Shown: positions 18,965 through 27,449, counted from the first letter of the stretch. The stretch: DNA of 64,000 bases from JALZVT01 sp964634815 (GCA_964634815.1 CAZWMD010000014.1:21784-85783); one strand, 5' to 3'. Numbers and translations are program-made. Notes: generated by a model from the letters alone, not told the origin.

Positions 18965-19460
18965 GTGTGCCGCTGTAGCGTCCGGGCATGGCCGTCTGAA
19001 TGTCGTCGCCCTCAACAATCACTCTAATGCGCCCAGTGGGGTTACAGCGGCCATTTCCATTGGTATTGCTGGCGCGGAGATTGGTGAGCGGTACCCCGGC
19101 GATGAGTGGTTCGCCACGATTGTTACCGCGGTCTGTGATACGAACGCTGTAGTCCAGAGTGTGTACACCGTTGCCTGAGTCGACGAGCGAAAACGCACCG
19201 CTGGAGCCATTGCCAAAACCCAGCAGAGAATAACGCCCCCGGGAAGACAATGTAACGCACAGATCGCTGCTCACCTCCAGAGTACCGCTGCTAGGCGGCA
19301 CTGCACCAAACTGCACATTCTCCAGATCCCTGATGAGTATTTCTTCAGCGACACTCGCAGGGGTAACAGCGATTAAACCTCCTGAGCACAGGAGGGTGAG
19401 CAAGCTGGCTACAGGGCGCTTCAGGAGTGATCGAAAGGGAGGGGGGATGTGCCGGTGCAT
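18939..19460 (-). CDS. putative pilus subunit (minor/tip), third of three
   Basis: A 173-residue exported protein (signal peptide to about residue 38). It shares with the two upstream minus-strand genes the opening IRDLENVQFG, one early and one late Cys, and the terminal motif RYSGTLTLTVVPE. Alternating beta-strand composition and the usher/chaperone context make it a chaperone-usher subunit. It is the most divergent of the three and lacks the Gly/Ser-rich N-terminal extension, which may point to a terminal position in the fibre. Its 3' end overlaps the usher gene by 26 bp. Confidence 0.65.
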   Translation of the reverse strand: MHRHIPPPFRSLLKRPVASLLTLLCSGGLIAVTPASVAEEILIRDLENVQFGAVPPSSGTLEVSSDLCVTLSSRGRYSLLGFGNGSSGAFSLVDSGNGVHTLDYSVRITDRGNNRGEPLIAGVPLTNLRASNTNGNGRCNPTGRIRVIVEGDDIQTAMPGRYSGTLTLTVVPE

Positions 19461-19500
19461 GAGTGAGAGCCTAACCGGAAGCGTAATGGGTTGGTAGGTG

Positions 19501-20121
19501 CTATTCGGGCAGGAGCAGAAGAGTTAAGGTGCCGCTGTAACTTCCGGTGCCGCCAAGCAGCTCGGATTCTGGCACTTCGATAGAAATGTTTGCGTTATTG
19601 GCGACGCAACCGAAGAAGAAATTGAAGATCCGGGGAAAACTTGTGCCGGTCTGACCTGTGAGTGTCACCCCTCCAACCATGGGTACTCTATCGGGCCCCG
19701 CGTTTGGGACATCATTGAAGAATGTATTGTACTTAATGCGGCTGGCGCCGTTTGAGAGGGTAAACGCGGAGGGGTCGCCTGGCTCACCGTCACCACTGGC
19801 GCGAATTCTGTAACCACCGCCAAAGTAGTTGCCGCCTACGCAGATATTATCGTTTGCAGTCAACGAGCCTGCACCGCTCCAGGTGCCAAGGTTGAAATCT
19901 TCCAGACCGGAGATGCGGGTGCGGAAACCTATTACAAGATCAACATCCACGCTGCCGGTGGACGAGGTATTTCCTGGGGCGCCTTGAGTTGCGGCGAGTG
20001 CGGTGGGTTGAGCTGCAATAAGGAGGCAGGCTAGAAGACAGGCGCGGCCGAGACGTGCGGATGTTCGTATAGCGAGGGTGGTCCCACGGGCAATTTCACT
20101 TTGCAGGTCCTTGCTAGACAT
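19501..20121 (-). CDS. putative pilus subunit (minor), second of three
   Basis: A 206-residue exported protein (signal peptide ends near AALAA, about residue 44). The mature N-terminus TQGAPGNTSSTGSVDVDLVIG matches the major subunit's start and could be the donor strand. RISGLEDFNLGTW, two Cys and the C-terminal SYSGTLTLLLLPE are shared with the neighbours. It lies between the likely major subunit (20278) and the third subunit (18939), 40 bp from the latter, and is presumably co-transcribed. Confidence 0.7.
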   Translation of the reverse strand: MSSKDLQSEIARGTTLAIRTSARLGRACLLACLLIAAQPTALAATQGAPGNTSSTGSVDVDLVIGFRTRISGLEDFNLGTWSGAGSLTANDNICVGGNYFGGGYRIRASGDGEPGDPSAFTLSNGASRIKYNTFFNDVPNAGPDRVPMVGGVTLTGQTGTSFPRIFNFFFGCVANNANISIEVPESELLGGTGSYSGTLTLLLLPE

Positions 20122-20190
20122 ATCCTGGTCTGACTAAAAGTTTGGGCAGTAGCGCGTGAGCTACGAAAAGTCGAGACTTGCGGAGCCTAT

Positions 20191-20228
20191 GGAATAACCC
20201 GGCACGCCTACTGGCGACCGGGCATTCC
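20191..20228 (-). other. long intercistronic hairpin between pilus subunit genes
   Basis: On the + strand GGAAT (20191) pairs with ATTCC (20224), CCCGG with CCGGG, and CGCC with GGCG, around a TACT loop. The 38-nt structure has only short internal bulges. It lies in the 156-bp gap after the first subunit gene and about 70 nt before the second. There is no U-tract on the minus strand, so it is more likely an RNA-stabilising or attenuating element than a full terminator. A smaller stem (TACGG/CCGTA, 20237-20251) lies nearby. Confidence 0.6.
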
Positions 20229-20277
20229 TCTAGCTCTACGGACTAGCCGTATCCCGAAGGTGGCTTACTCTTGAGTG

Positions 20278-20844
20278 TTACTCAGGAGCAACCGACAGAG
20301 TCAACGTGCCGGAATACGATGCTGCAGGCAGAGCTGCCAGATCGCCCTGAGCCACTGTAACGCTGATCGTTGCCGTATTAAGGGGGCCAGCAGCTGGATC
20401 TGGATCTGGATTTGCACAGGTTTCAGATGCGGGGTCGCCGGCTGTCCCACTGACCGCCGTACCGGAGGTCAGATCGGTTGATGTAGCCGCGCCGACTTCC
20501 TGAAAGGACACGGTGTATTCAACGGTGTTGGTTCCGCCATCGGACAGTTCGAAAGCATTAGCGGCGCCGCTGCCCTCAGCAGTGATCTGGTAAAGACCGG
20601 TTCCACTGCGGTAGATGCAAGCGTCAGAGCTGCCGGTCAGGTCCGCGCCCACAAAATCACCCAGCGTGATGTCGGTGAGGTTTGAAATACGAACTTCGTC
20701 GAGAACGTTCAACGTAATGTCCAGAGTACCCTCAGAGGTTGCGCCGGTGGTGCCCTGGGTTGCCGCAAAGCCGTTGGCTGCGATCATGACTGCGATGCCG
20801 CCGGCGACAAGGCCTTTGGCTGCTTTGGTAAATGAAAAGCTCAT
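20278..20844 (-). CDS. putative major pilus subunit, first of three
   Basis: A 188-residue exported protein. The signal peptide is cut near FAATQG (about residue 28). The mature N-terminus is rich in Gly/Thr/Ser (TQGTTGATSEGTLDITLNV). Then come RISNLTDITLGDFVG, two Cys (DACIYRS and SETCANP) and the terminal SYSGTLTLSVAPE. Low complexity, position first in the subunit operon and a clean ribosome site (GGAG, 9-11 nt before ATG) suggest it is the abundant fibre subunit. The leader holds a CGTCAAC/GTTGACG inverted repeat at 20873-20894. Confidence 0.75.
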   Translation of the reverse strand: MSFSFTKAAKGLVAGGIAVMIAANGFAATQGTTGATSEGTLDITLNVLDEVRISNLTDITLGDFVGADLTGSSDACIYRSGTGLYQITAEGSGAANAFELSDGGTNTVEYTVSFQEVGAATSTDLTSGTAVSGTAGDPASETCANPDPDPAAGPLNTATISVTVAQGDLAALPAASYSGTLTLSVAPE

Positions 20845-21204
20845 TTGTTACTACTCCAATAAAGCTAGTTAGCGTCAACGTTTCACGGTTGACGTTATGT
20901 TTTGCTGCCTTTCCGTTGGCGAACGAGTTATCAATCCCTCGGATAGCGCTAATTTAGGTCAAATTTCTGACAGATAGAGTGATCTGGTATGCAGTTCTTT
21001 AGCCTCAGTCAAATATTTGGCGCGATGATGCAGTTCTCAAAACAGGTGTTAAAGAAATCATCAAGGGTTACTAGCCGCGGCCACGTTCAGGAAACGTCTA
21101 GTTTCAGTTCAGAGGTTGTTCACTGTTGTCTGACTAAAGTGCTACCCATGTTCGGTTCTGCAGGTCCGCAGACAAGTCCCATTTAGGGTGAAAGGAGAAA
21201 GAAC
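20845..21204. other. divergent intergenic region between pilin and basic secreted protein
   Basis: This 360-bp spacer must hold promoters for the subunit operon (-) and for 21205 (+). An inverted repeat CGTCAAC (20873-20879) / GTTGACG (20888-20894) lies 29-50 bp before the pilin ATG, and could be an operator or a 5'-UTR hairpin. A smaller ACGTT/AACGT repeat is at 21083-21097. I saw no convincing sigma-70 promoter pair. Confidence 0.35.
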
Positions 21205-21837
21205 ATGAAAGCAGCAAGAAAAGTTAACCCCAAAAATTCTGTTCTGGTGAGAACCGCAGCTGGTGGCGCACTCGCTTGCGTTATAGCTCTAAGCGCCCCG
21301 GCGTTTGCTGATCGCTACAGTGATGTTCGGTCTTATGATCATGGCCGAGCTGGTTTAAGCACTGTCGATCACAACTACCGTTCTGATTCAGGCTATACAA
21401 GAAATCATTCGGGACCGATCACGCTACGCCTGAATTATGATGCCAATGGCGACGGACGAATTGGTCTAAGAGGGTTGCTTGAGCGTCAGCATGGCATCAA
21501 CCCTGATAACTGGCGTATTCGCAGCGTAAACGTGCGTCACAAGAGCAAGAGACCTGCTCGCGCCGGTCTGTCTATTGGCGGACGAACCACGGGGGCGGTT
21601 CATCTGCGCAAAGGAATCACTACACTCCATGCGCCCCGGGGACGCACTAATGGCCGCTGGATGCTGGGCTACAAGAACATCAAGCTACGGGATGTGGCGG
21701 TGACTTTAGAACCCATACGCCACTATCGACAAGGCGATGATCGGCGCCATAACGACAGGGTTTATGATCGTTCTACAGGTCGCACTATAGATCGTTCTAC
21801 CAGTCGAAATAGAAGTGCATTTGCATACCGTCGCTAG
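21205..21837 (+). CDS. basic secreted protein with EF-hand/dockerin-like loop
   Basis: A 210-residue protein with a strong ribosome site (AAGGAG) before ATG 21205. A long signal peptide ends near AFAD (residue 36). The mature part is very rich in Arg, His, Tyr and Ser. Residues 79-91 (YDANGDGRIGLRGL) have the D-x-N-x-D-G spacing of a calcium-binding EF-hand or dockerin loop. The tail repeats DRSTGRTIDRSTSRNRS. No family was recognised. It lies next to the pilus genes, but on its own transcription unit ending at the hairpin 21852-21882. Confidence 0.55.
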   Translation: MKAARKVNPKNSVLVRTAAGGALACVIALSAPAFADRYSDVRSYDHGRAGLSTVDHNYRSDSGYTRNHSGPITLRLNYDANGDGRIGLRGLLERQHGINPDNWRIRSVNVRHKSKRPARAGLSIGGRTTGAVHLRKGITTLHAPRGRTNGRWMLGYKNIKLRDVAVTLEPIRHYRQGDDRRHNDRVYDRSTGRTIDRSTSRNRSAFAYRR

Positions 21838-21851
21838 TGCAGTACAGGGCA

Positions 21852-21882
21852 GTGCAGGACCTCAAATACCGAGGTCCTGCAC
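21852..21882 (+). terminator. strong hairpin between convergent genes, probable terminator
   Basis: A perfect 12-bp stem: GTGCAGGACCTC (21852-21863) pairs with GAGGTCCTGCAC (21871-21882), with a 7-nt loop. It lies 14 nt after the + strand stop at 21837 and includes the stop codon of the convergent PhyH gene. The T-run downstream is poor (GTTGTAGTTTCT), so termination strength is uncertain. Confidence 0.6.
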
Positions 21883-23046
21883 GTTGTAGTTTCTAACGAC
21901 GTCATCCCACACCCTGGGTTTGAAACGGTATTGGTCCTCGAGCCCTCTAAAGGGCTCATAGATAAAACGGGTTTCTTCAGGGTAGCGTTGCGCTCGTGCA
22001 TCGATCGCAACTGCAATCACTCTGGAGCGACTGAAAATTCGATCTTCGTCGTACAGGTCAGCGTCTTTTGCGCCCAGTACGCCAGAAGCGCCCAGAACTG
22101 ATGATTTTTTGTGGAAGCCAAAGGTCAGCGAGATGCGTAGATCTTCTGAGGTGTTGGCGAAGGAACAGTGTGCAGTTTGTCGATTGACCAGAGTCACGTC
22201 ACCGGCGTTGCAAAATAGAGGAACTGCTCCAGGTAACATCTCGGATTGATTGTTGGCCTCAACCATCGCGCGAATATCGATCTTGCCCCGGGTATGGCTA
22301 CCGGGCAGGACCCAAAGACAATTGCCCAGGGTGCATGGGTATAACTGAGCCTGAAAGTTGAAGCCGTGAATGTTTGCATCCCAATGTGGCGACTGCCAGT
22401 GCGTTAACCCGTCTTGATGCCAGGCGACAGAGCCACCCAGTCCCGGTTGTTTCACAAATATGGCTTCTGTAAAGGGAGTGAAATCGGGACCATTCAGGCT
22501 AGCTGCAACGGCCAGCAGCTCAGGATGACCATAGAGCCTGAGTCCGGCGTCCATCGTCTGGCACATTCCAAACATCATATAGATGACTTCGGACGGGGCA
22601 TCTCTGGTAGGTAAAGGCTCCAGCATCTTTACCGGATGCCTTCCGCCGTTACGTGAGGTGCCCCCCACAGGGTCAGTCAGCGGGGCAATCCAGGTGTAGG
22701 TGTCGCGCTCAAATCCCATGCTGAGTGCGGGTCGTCCCTGAGCGTCGAGCTTTGCGCCGCGGTGAACCGGTGCTCGTTCGAGCATCATCTCTACACCTGC
22801 TCGCAGGTCTTGCAGTTCTTTTTGCTGCAAGAGGTTTTCGAATATGTAGTAGCCGTGTTTTTGGTAACGCTCCTGGATCTCAGGATGCAGTGCTCCATCG
22901 CGAGTTAACCGCAGCGGTCCCCGGTTACCCAACTTTAAAGCGAGAGCTTCGCCTTCCTGCATGTAGTCACGCATTGCGGCCTGATGCTCCGAGCTGCTTG
23001 GGCGTACTTCGCTGGCTTTTGGTTTTATATGGCTAGTCCGGGCCAT
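21862..23046 (-). CDS. phytanoyl-CoA dioxygenase family protein
   Basis: A 394-residue Fe(II)/2-oxoglutarate dioxygenase-like protein. The metal triad is visible as His210-x-Asp212 (AWHQDG) and His293 (RQTAHCSFANTS), with Arg304 (DLRISL) for 2-oxoglutarate. The substrate is unknown; relatives hydroxylate acyl chains or small metabolites. Its ATG overlaps the TGA of the SDR upstream (TGATG), and that gene in turn overlaps the ArsC-like gene, so the three are one operon. Confidence 0.85.
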   Translation of the reverse strand: MARTSHIKPKASEVRPSSSEHQAAMRDYMQEGEALALKLGNRGPLRLTRDGALHPEIQERYQKHGYYIFENLLQQKELQDLRAGVEMMLERAPVHRGAKLDAQGRPALSMGFERDTYTWIAPLTDPVGGTSRNGGRHPVKMLEPLPTRDAPSEVIYMMFGMCQTMDAGLRLYGHPELLAVAASLNGPDFTPFTEAIFVKQPGLGGSVAWHQDGLTHWQSPHWDANIHGFNFQAQLYPCTLGNCLWVLPGSHTRGKIDIRAMVEANNQSEMLPGAVPLFCNAGDVTLVNRQTAHCSFANTSEDLRISLTFGFHKKSSVLGASGVLGAKDADLYDEDRIFSRSRVIAVAIDARAQRYPEETRFIYEPFRGLEDQYRFKPRVWDDVVRNYNVQDLGI

Positions 23047-23876
23047 CAGCTTGAGTTGGACGGATTAGCCCTGGGATTTCTTGGGTCTTGTTCTTTTGGA
23101 CCCCTGTCTCCCGGGGCGCGAATGATATATACCGGCTTATTCTGATGCAGTTTGGCCCAGGTTTTTCCGGTCTCTTCGACCGTCATCAAATAGTTCACTT
23201 CATCCGCCACATGTTCCGGGGTCATTAAACTGCTCGTATCAACCGGGTTCTCAGGATCGTCCAGTTGGGTTCTTTGTGCGTGGGGGATAATGGCGGTATC
23301 AATACCGCCGGGACAGATCGCATTAATCTTGATGCCGCGTTTGCCTAGGATTGGCCCCAGGCTTCGAACCAGTCCAGAGACAGCGTGTTTACTCATCGCA
23401 TACAGCGGATCAACGGTATAGGGCGTAATGCCAGCCAGGGAACTGGTGACGACAATGGCTGTTCCAGATTGGCATAGCGGTAACAACGCCTGCAAACCAA
23501 ATACTACGCCGTCTACATTGACCCCCATCATGCGTCGATATCGATCAAGCTGCATGGATTCAAACTCATAGTCGCTAAGAGGAGCCTCGGGAGGAGCGAT
23601 CTGAATACCGGCGTTTAAGTGAATCTGGGTGGGTGGCCCCATTTTCTTTAAGGTAGCCGCGACCTGCTTCCAGTCCTCGGGCGCACTGACATCACAGCGC
23701 ATGAAACTGAGTTCTCCGGGCGCATTCTGATGCTCGTTCTCGAGCTCGGAAGCGACGTCTTGCACATCCAGCGCGAGCACATGGGTGCCCCGCGCAACAG
23801 CGGCTTTGACCATGGCTCTGCCAATGCCCGAGGCTGTACCAGTGACCACCAGCAAGTCGTTTGAAGGGTTGGTCAT
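23046..23876 (-). CDS. short-chain dehydrogenase/reductase
   Basis: A 276-residue SDR with TGTASGIG at 12-19, HLNAG in place of the usual NNAG, catalytic Ser in VVTSS and YAMSK (Tyr-x3-Lys). It is sandwiched by translational overlaps with the ArsC-like gene (4 nt, ATGA) and the PhyH gene, suggesting an oxidation step in the same pathway. The substrate is not predictable. Confidence 0.85.
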   Translation of the reverse strand: MTNPSNDLLVVTGTASGIGRAMVKAAVARGTHVLALDVQDVASELENEHQNAPGELSFMRCDVSAPEDWKQVAATLKKMGPPTQIHLNAGIQIAPPEAPLSDYEFESMQLDRYRRMMGVNVDGVVFGLQALLPLCQSGTAIVVTSSLAGITPYTVDPLYAMSKHAVSGLVRSLGPILGKRGIKINAICPGGIDTAIIPHAQRTQLDDPENPVDTSSLMTPEHVADEVNYLMTVEETGKTWAKLHQNKPVYIIRAPGDRGPKEQDPRNPRANPSNSS

Positions 23877-24259
23877 GCGAACAGGTTCTCCAGGTTCTCT
23901 GGCGGTCGACCGATGGCGGCGGCGTTGTTAAATAAGGCGATCGGGCGTTGCATTAGCTCTGGATGCGCCACAAGTAACTTACTAATGGCTTCCGGGCTGC
24001 CATAGTCGGCGATATCAAGCCCTAGCGCCTTGAAGTTCTTATCATTTCTTAACAGAGCGAGCGGTTCATCGGGCAGCAATTTAAGCAGTTCAAGCAATTC
24101 ACTTTGATTGAGCGGAGCTTTCAGATATTCAATGACTTCCAAATCAAGTTTGTCGCGCTGGGCGACACCTGTGAGTAATTCAAGTGCGCCACGCGATTTA
24201 CTGCACCCCGGGTTGTGATAGAGACGGATAGTTGAAGGCGAAGTAGTTAGGGCGCTCAT
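23873..24259 (-). CDS. ArsC/YfgD-family thioredoxin-fold reductase
   Basis: A 128-residue protein of the arsenate-reductase (glutaredoxin-type) family. Cys19 is in YHNPGCSKSRG, and the conserved Pro-containing GRPPENLENLF is at the C-terminus. Such proteins use glutathione/glutaredoxin, but many, like YfgD, are not true arsenate reductases. There is no ars operon nearby. It is 68 bp downstream of the candidate selenoprotein gene and overlaps the SDR start, so a thiol-redox role in this operon is possible. Confidence 0.8.
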   Translation of the reverse strand: MSALTTSPSTIRLYHNPGCSKSRGALELLTGVAQRDKLDLEVIEYLKAPLNQSELLELLKLLPDEPLALLRNDKNFKALGLDIADYGSPEAISKLLVAHPELMQRPIALFNNAAAIGRPPENLENLFA

Positions 24260-24327
24260 GGGTTAGTCCAAGTATTTGTTGGATGTGTTTGTTGGATGTG
24301 GTTGTGGGAAATTTATAATAACCAGTA

Positions 24328-25464
24328 TCAAGGTCTAAAGGGCTCGCTGTAGTTCTCTGCGCCTTCTTTCTTAATATCCTCAAGCCAACCACCTTCATAA
24401 GGCCAGCTTTCTGGTGAATCTGGTGACGGGCCTTGCCAAAACCTGGCAAAGGGACCCTCACCAACCGGTTCCAGTGACCAGGCCTGGCGGCGGAAGGTCC
24501 AGCTGTCGGGTACCAGCTTGTGGGCTTTCCTAAAGTGGGCAATGGCCTCGGTTTGGGCACCAGCAATGACAAGGGCTGTTGCTAACTCGAAGTGCGCATG
24601 GCCCAGGGCGACATCCGCGGAACGAGGACGCGAGCGACTGATAACTTCATCAGGATTTAGAGCAAACTGACTATTTGAACCCAGCGTTACCCAATCCCGT
24701 AGTGCCTCATGATAGGCGGTGGCATCGGAGGTGATTTTTGCGGCCTCCACCATCATTTGTTGCAGACGCTCTGGTGCTGCGCTCAGGTCCGGCGGTTCCT
24801 GTGCTCCCTTATCTGCATTAGGGTCCGAGTCAGGAGGTGGCGGTGCAGGGGCTGCTTCAGCCGGCCGTACGATGGTGCCTTCTTCGTCGATCCAGATGCT
24901 GCTTGGTATGTTGATGACACCAAATTTCTCGGCAAGGGTGTGATGACGATCGATTAGCGCCGGGTGGCTGGGTTTTGCGGCTTCCATAAAGGCCTGGCAA
25001 CCTTCATTGCCTAGCGCATCCAAACCGACCGTCACCAACTCGAAGCCGTCGCTGGTTAACTCGTTAAGCTCATCACGTAATTCTTGCCACACGGGCAAGT
25101 CAGCTGAGCATCCTCAGTAGGGCGCCCAGGCATAAACCACAACTTTCTTTCCCCGAAGACTCGATAGGTCAAAGGCTTTGCCTGACACATCAGGTAGCAC
25201 CAGAGGCGGAGCAGTGGCCTGCGTTAGTGCCCGCGCGCCAATAGACTCGGGACCCAGAGCCCATAAATTGTGTTCTGGAGCGGCAACCAGCGGCATCCCC
25301 ATGCTGGTCGCGATAGCCTCCAGATTTAGCGTGTCGCCAATTGGACCAGTAGATGAAGGAATAGGAATGCAGACCTCACCCTTACAGGCGCCTTCAGGTT
25401 TAAACCTCCAGCCAGTACGAGACTCAAACTCTTCGCGAGCCATGTCAGGTGCATTGTGCAACAT
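24328..25464 (-). CDS. candidate selenoprotein: ResA/thioredoxin-like protein with in-frame TGA (Sec117)
   Basis: Read from ATG 25464, the frame is open for 116 codons, meets TGA at 25116-25114, then stays open in the same frame to 24328 (378 residues if TGA is read as Sec). The N-terminal part (residues 13-35, SRTGWRFKPEGACKGEVCIP) and the redoxin start (PDVSGKAFDLSSLRGKKVVV) lead into YAWAPY-TGA-GCSADLPVWQEL. This is where thioredoxin/ResA proteins have their WAxxC motif. Strands such as FGVINIPSSIWID and a helical, TPR-like tail (about 250-378) follow. A hairpin fitting a bacterial SECIS lies just after the TGA. Alternatives are a nonsense mutation or a base error, but domain continuity and the exact position argue for selenocysteine. 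I recall curated ResA-like (seleno)protein families with a WAxxUG motif. Confidence 0.72.
25083..25113 (-). promoter_or_regulatory. candidate bacterial SECIS hairpin
   Basis: In the mRNA, 14 nt after the UGA, CUUGCC (25099-25094) pairs perfectly with GGCAAG (25088-25083) around a 5-nt loop, CGUGU. G is the second loop base, and the loop begins 20 nt after UGA. As I remember the bacterial SECIS consensus (small apical loop, G in the first two loop bases, loop about 16-37 nt from UGA), this fits. An outer GCUCA/UGAGC helix (25109-25105 with 25072-25068) could extend it. Confidence 0.6.
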
Positions 25465-25529
25465 TTGAAGATCGTCCTATTGATTGCGTTCAGTGACAGA
25501 GAAAGCTAGAGATAAAGCTAACACAAATT

Positions 25530-27449
25530 TCAGTCCTCAAGCTCTGACCAGCGTTCGTAGGCAGTTTCAAGCGCTTTGCCGGTTTCTGCCAATTCCTGCA
25601 TCACCGCGGCCACTTCTTGTTCGTCCTGCTTATAGAACTCTGGGTCAGATGTCGACTCGGAAAGTTTGCTTTGTTGGGTTTCGAGAGACTCGATCAGCGC
25701 CGGCAGCTTTTTAAGCTCTTCACGTTCGTTGAAACTCAGTCTGCGCTTTGATGTATCTGATGCGGTCTTTTCTGATTTAGCGTCAGCAGATGTGGTTTTT
25801 TTACGTTGGCCCTTGGATTTGGCCAGGCGATCCTGACTGTCTGCGAGGCTCTGCTTGTTAGCCTCGGAGTATTTTTTCCAGTCGCTGTAACCGCCTACGT
25901 GTTCATCAACCCTGTCGCCATCGATCACAAGCGTAGAGGTGACGGTTTTGTCGATGAAGGCCCGATCATGACTAACCAGCAACAGGGTGCCCTCATAATC
26001 GGCCAGCAGCTCTTCCAGTAGTTCAAGAGTCTCAACGTCGAGATCGTTGGTCGGCTCATCGAGCACCAGCAGATTGGCGGGTCGGGTGAATAAACGAGCG
26101 AGCAAGAGACGGTTTCTTTCACCGCCGGACAAGGTTTTTACCGGCGAATGCACACGTGCTGGTGGAAACAGGAAGTCATTGAGGTAACCAATGACGTGAC
26201 GGGATTTACCGCCGATTTCTATCCGGTCGGTGCCGTCTGCCACGTTGTCACGCACACTTCGTTCCGGATCAAGTTGTTCACGCTCCTGATCGAAGTACGC
26301 AATCTGCAGGCGGGTACCACGATCAATAGAACCGCTGGTTGGACTGTATTCGCCGAGCAGCAACTTTAGCAGTGTGCTCTTGCCGCTGCCGTTGGGACCG
26401 ATAATCGCAACACGATCTCCCCGCATAATTCGGGTACTGAAGTTTTTGAGAACCCACTGATCATCGAAACGTATTCCAACCCCATCGGCCTCTATCACAA
26501 TCTTGCCTGAGGCGTCGCCAGCATCCACTCGCATGGCCGCACCACCGGCACGTTCCCGGCGCTGTGAACGCTCAGCTCGTAACGCTTCCAGGCGTCGAAC
26601 TCGTCCCTCATTGCGAGTTCGACGAGCCTTGATGCCCTGGCGAATCCATACCTCTTCCTGAGCGAGGTTTTGATCGAATTTGCGATTTGCATCGGTTTCG
26701 GCTGATAACTGCGCTTCTTTACGTTTTAGATAGGTGCTGTAGTCCCCTGGAAAGGAGCGCAGCACGCCGCGATCAAGCTCAATAATTCGGGTTGCCAGCT
26801 GATCGATGAAGCTTCGATCGTGGGTGATAAACAGCACTGTGCCCGCGAAGCTGAGCAGTGCCTCTTCCAGGGCGGTTATGGATTCGATGTCGAGGTGGTT
26901 TGTCGGTTCATCGAGCAATAACAGGTCTGGTTCGCTGACCATGGCTTGCCCCAGCATTGCGCGACGTCTTACCCCTCCGCTGCATTCGCTCATCATGGCG
27001 TTGCCATCGAGCTTCAATCGATCAAGGGTTGCATCTACCGCCTGGGTGCCTTCCCAGGCGCCAGCGCGTTCGATTTCCTCCTGTAAGTGCGAGAACGCGA
27101 CCAACTCGGTGTCGCTCGCATTGTCCAGTTTGAGGCTTGCGTCGTGATACCGCTTCAGCAGGTCTGCGTGATCGCCCAATCCCCGGGCAACGGTTTCAAA
27201 CAGACTGGCATCAATCCCCTGGGGTACTTCTTGTTCAAGCTTTGCAATCTGCAGTGAATCACCGAGCCAGCGTTGCCCGCTATCGAGCGCTCGGGTACCG
27301 GATATCACGTTCATTAACGTCGACTTTCCAGTGCCATTGCGGCCAACAAGGCATAGTCTTTCCCTGGCCTCGATGTTTAGATCTGTGTCGTCCAGAAGTG
27401 GTACATGACCAAAAGCCAGAGAAGCGTTTTGTAGGCGAAATATTGACAT
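25530..27449 (-). CDS. uup: ABC-F ATPase Uup
   Basis: A 639-residue protein when started at ATG 27449 (MSIFRLQNASLAFGHVPLL); an upstream in-frame start adds 20 unlikely residues. There are two ABC domains: Walker A GRNGTGKST at 36-44 and GPNGSGKST near 345, signatures SGGVRRRAML and LSGGERNRLL, and Walker B LLLDEPTNHLD and LVLDEPTNDLD. No membrane segments are present. The C-terminal coiled-coil (about 570-639, KKLPALIESLETQQSKLSE) is the Uup-type domain that binds DNA/ribosome. The role is in translation or replication-linked genome stability. Confidence 0.88.
   Translation of the reverse strand: MSIFRLQNASLAFGHVPLLDDTDLNIEARERLCLVGRNGTGKSTLMNVISGTRALDSGQRWLGDSLQIAKLEQEVPQGIDASLFETVARGLGDHADLLKRYHDASLKLDNASDTELVAFSHLQEEIERAGAWEGTQAVDATLDRLKLDGNAMMSECSGGVRRRAMLGQAMVSEPDLLLLDEPTNHLDIESITALEEALLSFAGTVLFITHDRSFIDQLATRIIELDRGVLRSFPGDYSTYLKRKEAQLSAETDANRKFDQNLAQEEVWIRQGIKARRTRNEGRVRRLEALRAERSQRRERAGGAAMRVDAGDASGKIVIEADGVGIRFDDQWVLKNFSTRIMRGDRVAIIGPNGSGKSTLLKLLLGEYSPTSGSIDRGTRLQIAYFDQEREQLDPERSVRDNVADGTDRIEIGGKSRHVIGYLNDFLFPPARVHSPVKTLSGGERNRLLLARLFTRPANLLVLDEPTNDLDVETLELLEELLADYEGTLLLVSHDRAFIDKTVTSTLVIDGDRVDEHVGGYSDWKKYSEANKQSLADSQDRLAKSKGQRKKTTSADAKSEKTASDTSKRRLSFNEREELKKLPALIESLETQQSKLSESTSDPEFYKQDEQEVAAVMQELAETGKALETAYERWSELED

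Noticed and set aside
20122..20277. Cyclic-di-GMP riboswitch between pilin genes
   Set aside because: The region is strongly folded, but I could not match the conserved GEMM core elements on either strand.
23873..24259. Arsenic-resistance gene arsC
   Set aside because: The fold and CSKS motif fit the family, but there is no arsR, arsB or acr3 neighbour; it resembles YfgD-type proteins.
24328..25098. A separate gene starting at TTG 25098
   Set aside because: It begins inside a redoxin domain, without the first half of the fold, and has the same frame as the upstream part. It is the downstream half of one gene across TGA.
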